This document shows positions 60,000 to 64,000 of a DNA stretch of 64,000 nt, piece after piece; the first letter of the stretch is position 1; each line of letters begins with the position of its first letter. This stretch comes from Phytophthora sp. 'mugwort' (Eukaryota > Oomycota > Peronosporomycetes > Peronosporales > Peronosporaceae). The stretch covers positions 558,001 to 622,000 of the forward strand of contig JAUCEF010000004.1 of NCBI GenBank assembly GCA_033558025.1. Reading direction: 5' to 3'. The notes below the pieces were generated by a model. That model was not told where the DNA came from. It ran no database searches and was given only the letters and a program-made list of their open reading frames with translations. The translations under genes were made by a program, and so were the position numbers.

Positions 60000-62050
60000 G
60001 TCATTTTGGAAGAGGGATTTAGGCGTCGTGACTGCGACTTGAACGTGCGTCGCTTGTGGGGATCAGGTAAGACCATCTCACGGGCCAGAAGCCAACTGGA
60101 CTGGAGTTGGCAGAAGGAACAAGGGGTACGTTGCAAGCTTTGAAAAAAAAACTCGTTTTTCTAGCGCCATTCGAGGTAGAATGAGACTTTTAAAGACGTA
60201 ACACGTTAGATAACCTTGAGGACGCCAGCCTACAGACGTGCCCACACCCAGATACGCCATCGAGGAATGGTAACCGTGCTTAGAGTCATGAAAAGTCGCA
60301 TTAGCTTACACATCAGAACGTTCCAACGTGGCGTTCGTGAGCCTTTCACGCCAGTCCGACGTAACCGGCTGAGTGCAAAATATTAGCGCCCCATAAGAAC
60401 TTGGTGAGTGGCACAGTGAATGAGTGACTGCGCTATGTCTTGACGTCGCTTGGCGACCAAACGGTCACTGCCTGTGTCGTGCCTTGTCATTGAACGAGTT
60501 AGCTTGTTAGTGGCGTCTGCTACGTTAGGCAACCTTTTGACTATAGTGCGACTAGCATCCTACTGCAGTCACCGCAATCAGAAGCGGGACAGGCTGATTG
60601 ACCCCTCTCGCTGCTTGTTTTTATGCCATATAACCCCCTCCTGCAGAGGGCGTAATTGTTCTTTAACGCGAAATTTGTGTGTGAGAACAAGTGCATGACG
60701 TCACTGAGTTGGTTTCGATAGCCGCGCTTTTCTCGTCTTGCGGGTCGACCTGCACAGAGGCTGAAGCTTCGGTGAACACGCTTTTTTCTATCGATCCACA
60801 CCACCGGCTAAGTCCCCTGCGTTTAATCACGGATTTCTCTTCCCGAACTTAACTTTCGCCGAGCGATCTGACCACCGATTATCCTAAGTTTCGATGGAAC
60901 GCTGTGCATCCTCTTTTGTGTCTAGTGACCAACCCCCTCAGTGGTGTTGCAAGGCGTCGAGCTTGAGGGGGACGTCTAACAGTGAAATTCTGTGCGCAAC
61001 CGATGCGAAGCGCCTATTTGACCTTGTGCTAGCAACCCCGGGCCGAGTTTTCCAGAGTGACTGACTGTTCATTCACCGCCCAGTGCTTTTTCGGTAGAAA
61101 TGGGCAACCTGGCATCTCTCATTTGAATCAAGTCTTAATACCATCCCGACTTCCGGACACATACTCAGCCTTCAATCGACTTCGAGATTCTGATCATGGA
61201 TGAATGGGTGTCGTCAATCAAATTCTCCTTCTTATCCTACACCTCAAGCCACGGTTGGGTGCAAACCATAAAACCAAAATGCTGGTATGGGTGGTATTGC
61301 CCTGGGTTCCAGCAGCGATACACTGTATAATGATTATCTGTACACTACATGTTTGCACTATTTGTCAAGCCGCATCTTTCATGCTGTTTAGATAATTGTC
61401 GTGGACTTGATTCGTTCAAAACAGGGCAACGGGGAGATTACGACCGTGGTCGCAATCTGCCTGCTGTATCGACATCGATTACAGCCGCACTGACGACGCC
61501 GACCACAGATGATCGCAGCCTACAAACTGCCGCATGGCAGCCCCATCTAGAGACAGATAGGTAAGACATATAAGTTTCTAGCATAATGGTACTGTACTCA
61601 CTTGCAATTTCCAACCAAGCGCACAACGACATTGTGTAGCAAATAGCAACCGATACGCCAGTCGCTGCTGTTTTCCTAAGTTTTATACGAAAAAGTGATC
61701 TCCCCACGAAAGCGGTCTGCTTGCTGCACCCCAGGCTTTGCTAGTTGCCTTTGCAAATCCTGCGCTCGAGATCGCCGGGATCTCATGATGTGCACTCACC
61801 TAAAGATATTGCCCAATTATTTTAATTAAAGAGAATGCGATGCAAAAGCTTAGTCACGATGCATCCGGCAAAATTATCCCGTCATCGTGTTGAAATCACG
61901 TGCATCGTGAAGCTATCTATCGTCCTTTTAGCAAATGCTTTTTACCCAGACTAGCCTCTGACTTTATTTTGCCTGGCATGGCTGCCAGCCACTGCTGTTC
62001 GTCAGGTGTAAGTCGAAAAGCCAATTTGGCATTTCTTAATCTGCCGTGAA
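60000..62050. other. 2-kb stretch without a recognisable gene
   Basis: Only frames below 100 aa, none with a domain or leader I recognise. GC content and short duplications look like ordinary upstream DNA for the BBE-like gene and the PX gene. CATGATCAGAATC-type AT-rich runs lie near 61860-62000. A non-coding RNA cannot be excluded. Confidence 0.4.
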
Positions 62051-62083
62051 TTGGTCAAGTCTCCGGTTTCTTCACGCACGACG

Positions 62084-63628
62084 ATGGTGTTCGTCTCTCG
62101 AGCTCTCGTCCTCTTCACTGCAGCTGTTGTGGCCTCTAGTGCTTTGGCCCAATCAGCGACACAAACCGATCCGACTTCGCTGCTGCAGGCGTTCGAGGAA
62201 TGCATGGACAGCTCGGCTGCCAACGGCAACGACACCGTCACGGTAAACGTCAATTTGTTCGTAGAGGAGTCTCCACTCTACGCGGACTTCGCGACGGGTC
62301 CCAAGGCTCGCATTGATCGCAAACCTCTCGGTGTGTTCTTTGCCACATGTGAAGAGGAAGTCGTGCGTGCCGTCACCTGTTCCGTGAGCAACGGCCTCGC
62401 CCCGGTTCCTCGTAGCGGCGGCCACTCGTACGAGGTGCTGTCGTCCATGGACGGCTCGCTCGTCATCGACATGGCCGACATGGTGGATGTGAACCTCGTG
62501 TCTGAAAACCAGGAGGAAGGTTCGGCTCTCGCTACGGTGCAGGCCGGTGCTCGTCTTGCTTGGATCTACACGGAACTGGACCGTCTGGGAAGCTACAACT
62601 TCAACGCCGGCACTTGTCCGAGCGTGGGCATTGGCGGCCACATTTCCGGCGGTGGCTACGGCATGGTGAGCCGTCATTACGGGCTGGCCGCGGACCAGAC
62701 CACCGAAATGCGCGTGGTGCTGTACAACGGCAGTGTGGTCACGGCGTCGCCCACGGAGAACCCGGAGCTGTTCTGGGCGCAGCGTGGCGGCGGTGCCGGC
62801 TCGTTCGGGATCGTCACGCTTTTCACCATCAAGGCGTACAAAATGCCCGAGGTGACGGTCTTCCGCATGCAGTTTAACGCTTCGGTTCGTGCTCAGGTGC
62901 TGCGTGCGTGGATGGATTACTTCCCGACTGCAGACTCCAAGGTCACGACGCAGCTCGTGGTTGACGGCGGAGGTGCTCGTATGACGGGTCAGTATCTCGG
63001 CCCCAAAGCCGAGCTGGACGTGCTACTCAACGCCTCGGGTTTGTTCGACGACGGCGGATTGACGTCGCAAGACCGCCTCGATAACTGTTCGCAGCTCGCG
63101 ACTAAGGCGTTCGTCTGGAAGGGCACGTGCGACGACCTGAGTTCACTCAACGTCTCGCGCCACCTGACGACGGCTGACAAAGACTACAGCAAGATTAAGG
63201 GCGGCTACTCCAACTCGGTACTGAACGACGAAGGTGTGCAGACCGTTCTGGACTGGGCTGACAGGCTGCCCAACACTACGTGGGCTTACATCCAGTTTGA
63301 GGCGTACGGTGGCATTTTCGCCACGCAGAAGAACGACATGACGCCGTGGGCGCACCGCGACGCCGTCTGGTCCGTGCAGATCGGTGTGGGTGCCAAAAAG
63401 GGCGAGTCCGAAAACTCCCCGTCCTACCAGTGGATCCGCGGCATTGTCAGCGCGTTAGAGAAATTCTTCGACGGCGGCAATTACCAGAATTATTGCGACC
63501 TGGATCTGGGTGCCGACTTCGGCCGGCGCTACTGGGGCGCCGACAACTTCGCCCGCCTTCGCCAGATCAAGGCCCAATACGACCCACTGGACGTCTTCCA
63601 CAGCGCTCAGTCCATTCCGCTGCCGTGA
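62084..63628 (+). CDS. secreted berberine-bridge-enzyme-like FAD oxidase
   Basis: Single exon, 514 aa from the Met at 62084 (MVFVSRALVLFTAAVVASSA), a signal peptide; the 11 extra in-frame residues upstream are unlikely. FAD_binding_4 (PCMH) fold: PRSGGHSYEVLSSMDGSLVI with the bicovalent His in GGHSYE, AGARLAWIYTELDRLG, and the Cys in NAGTCPSVGIGGHISGGGYG, which together suggest FAD linked through His and Cys. Then VVLYNGSVVTASP and LFWAQRGGGAGSFGIVTLFT. The C-terminal BBE motif NYCDLDLGADFGRRYWGADN ends with YDPLDVFHSAQSIPLP. Family members oxidise carbohydrates, alkaloids or monolignols; in oomycetes these secreted enzymes are often linked to plant interaction, but the substrate is unknown. 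Confidence 0.92.
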   Translation: MVFVSRALVLFTAAVVASSALAQSATQTDPTSLLQAFEECMDSSAANGNDTVTVNVNLFVEESPLYADFATGPKARIDRKPLGVFFATCEEEVVRAVTCSVSNGLAPVPRSGGHSYEVLSSMDGSLVIDMADMVDVNLVSENQEEGSALATVQAGARLAWIYTELDRLGSYNFNAGTCPSVGIGGHISGGGYGMVSRHYGLAADQTTEMRVVLYNGSVVTASPTENPELFWAQRGGGAGSFGIVTLFTIKAYKMPEVTVFRMQFNASVRAQVLRAWMDYFPTADSKVTTQLVVDGGGARMTGQYLGPKAELDVLLNASGLFDDGGLTSQDRLDNCSQLATKAFVWKGTCDDLSSLNVSRHLTTADKDYSKIKGGYSNSVLNDEGVQTVLDWADRLPNTTWAYIQFEAYGGIFATQKNDMTPWAHRDAVWSVQIGVGAKKGESENSPSYQWIRGIVSALEKFFDGGNYQNYCDLDLGADFGRRYWGADNFARLRQIKAQYDPLDVFHSAQSIPLP

Positions 63629-63931
63629 AGCGGCTACATTACATGCCTACTACAGTAGTAGTAGAAAAAGCTTTATTGCGATGCGATAATAACTGTGTTT
63701 GGCAAAATGGTACACGTGAGTTTTGCATGTGGAAGTTGCTTTTGTCGCTTTATTAGCAAAACACTTTTTTTACTTAAAGTTCGTACATAACAAATCGTAG
63801 TTAAACTCAAAGGTCGCCAATTTTTGGAAAAACATTTAAAGTTTATAGGTTCCATCCTACATTCATTCATCCCACTGTCTCATTTCGATCTAACGACGCA
63901 CCCTCCAGTACTCCTGTACGTAACTCGCCCG

Positions 63932-64000
63932 ATGGAGACGATGGAGCCCTCGTCCGCTGCGGCTGACGCATCTACAGCGCCATCCGAGCCTCTCGCAGCC
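63932..64000 (+). CDS. possible start of a gene running off the right edge
   Basis: An ATG at 63932 opens an uninterrupted frame to the window end: METMEPSSAAADASTAPSEP and onwards (Ala/Ser/Pro-rich). The codons look coding and the upstream 300 bp have no competing frame. It is too short to assign; it could be a disordered N-terminus of a nuclear or signalling protein, or chance. Confidence 0.35.
   Translation, partial: METMEPSSAAADASTAPSEPLAA

Noticed and set aside
60000..62050. Possible small genes in the 2-kb gap
   Set aside because: Frames under 100 aa with no domain, leader or splice pattern that I could support.

Overview
The window looks like nuclear DNA of an oomycete, most likely a Phytophthora-like peronosporalean. 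Reasons: short introns (about 70-95 bp, GT..AG), genes packed at distances of tens of bases, oomycete-type initiator motifs (TCATT..CA) just upstream of two starts, and eukaryotic housekeeping genes (gamma-tubulin, TRAPPC5, nicastrin, PIG-L) beside broken chromodomain Gypsy, Copia, Mutator-like, pogo-like and Tc1/mariner elements. Species cannot be fixed by eye.

Layout. 1-30 kb is repeat-rich. It holds a cluster of a secreted alpha/beta-hydrolase family (one intact gene at 7636-9270 and three broken or partial copies), a Mutator-like transposase remnant, a pogo/DDE_1 element with inverted repeats, a decayed chromodomain Gypsy element, a hAT-like remnant, a Ulp1-protease remnant and a decayed Copia element between two 5' and 3' LTRs. 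30.3-44.5 kb is a gene-dense block: TRAPPC5, gamma-tubulin, ferrochelatase (4 exons), ARMC7, PIG-L (2 exons), a FYVE-like/GLTP membrane protein, a BAX-inhibitor-like protein, nicastrin and an Sds3-like protein. 45.4-49.3 kb is a transposon island with a broken mariner-like element and an intact Tc1-type element whose 242-bp inverted repeats are nearly identical. 49.7-60 kb is a second gene block: a secreted Ser/Thr-rich membrane protein, 3-hydroxyacyl-CoA dehydratase (2 exons), adenylate kinase (3 exons), an HDDC2-like HD phosphohydrolase (7 exons), a RECQL4-like helicase and a PX-domain protein. After 2 kb without a recognisable gene comes a secreted berberine-bridge-like FAD oxidase, and a possible gene start runs off the right edge.

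The genes do not form one pathway. Most are single-copy housekeeping genes in convergent or divergent pairs with very short gaps. Several act on membranes and lipids (TRAPPC5, PIG-L, GLTP-domain protein, HACD, PX protein), but this is probably chance. The most unusual items are the FYVE-like + membrane + GLTP fusion, the RECQL4-like protein with a GRF zinc finger, the probably recently mobile Tc1 element, a set of near-perfect fold-back palindromes, a coding-like antisense ORF inside the Gypsy element, and the expanding and decaying secreted hydrolase cluster.
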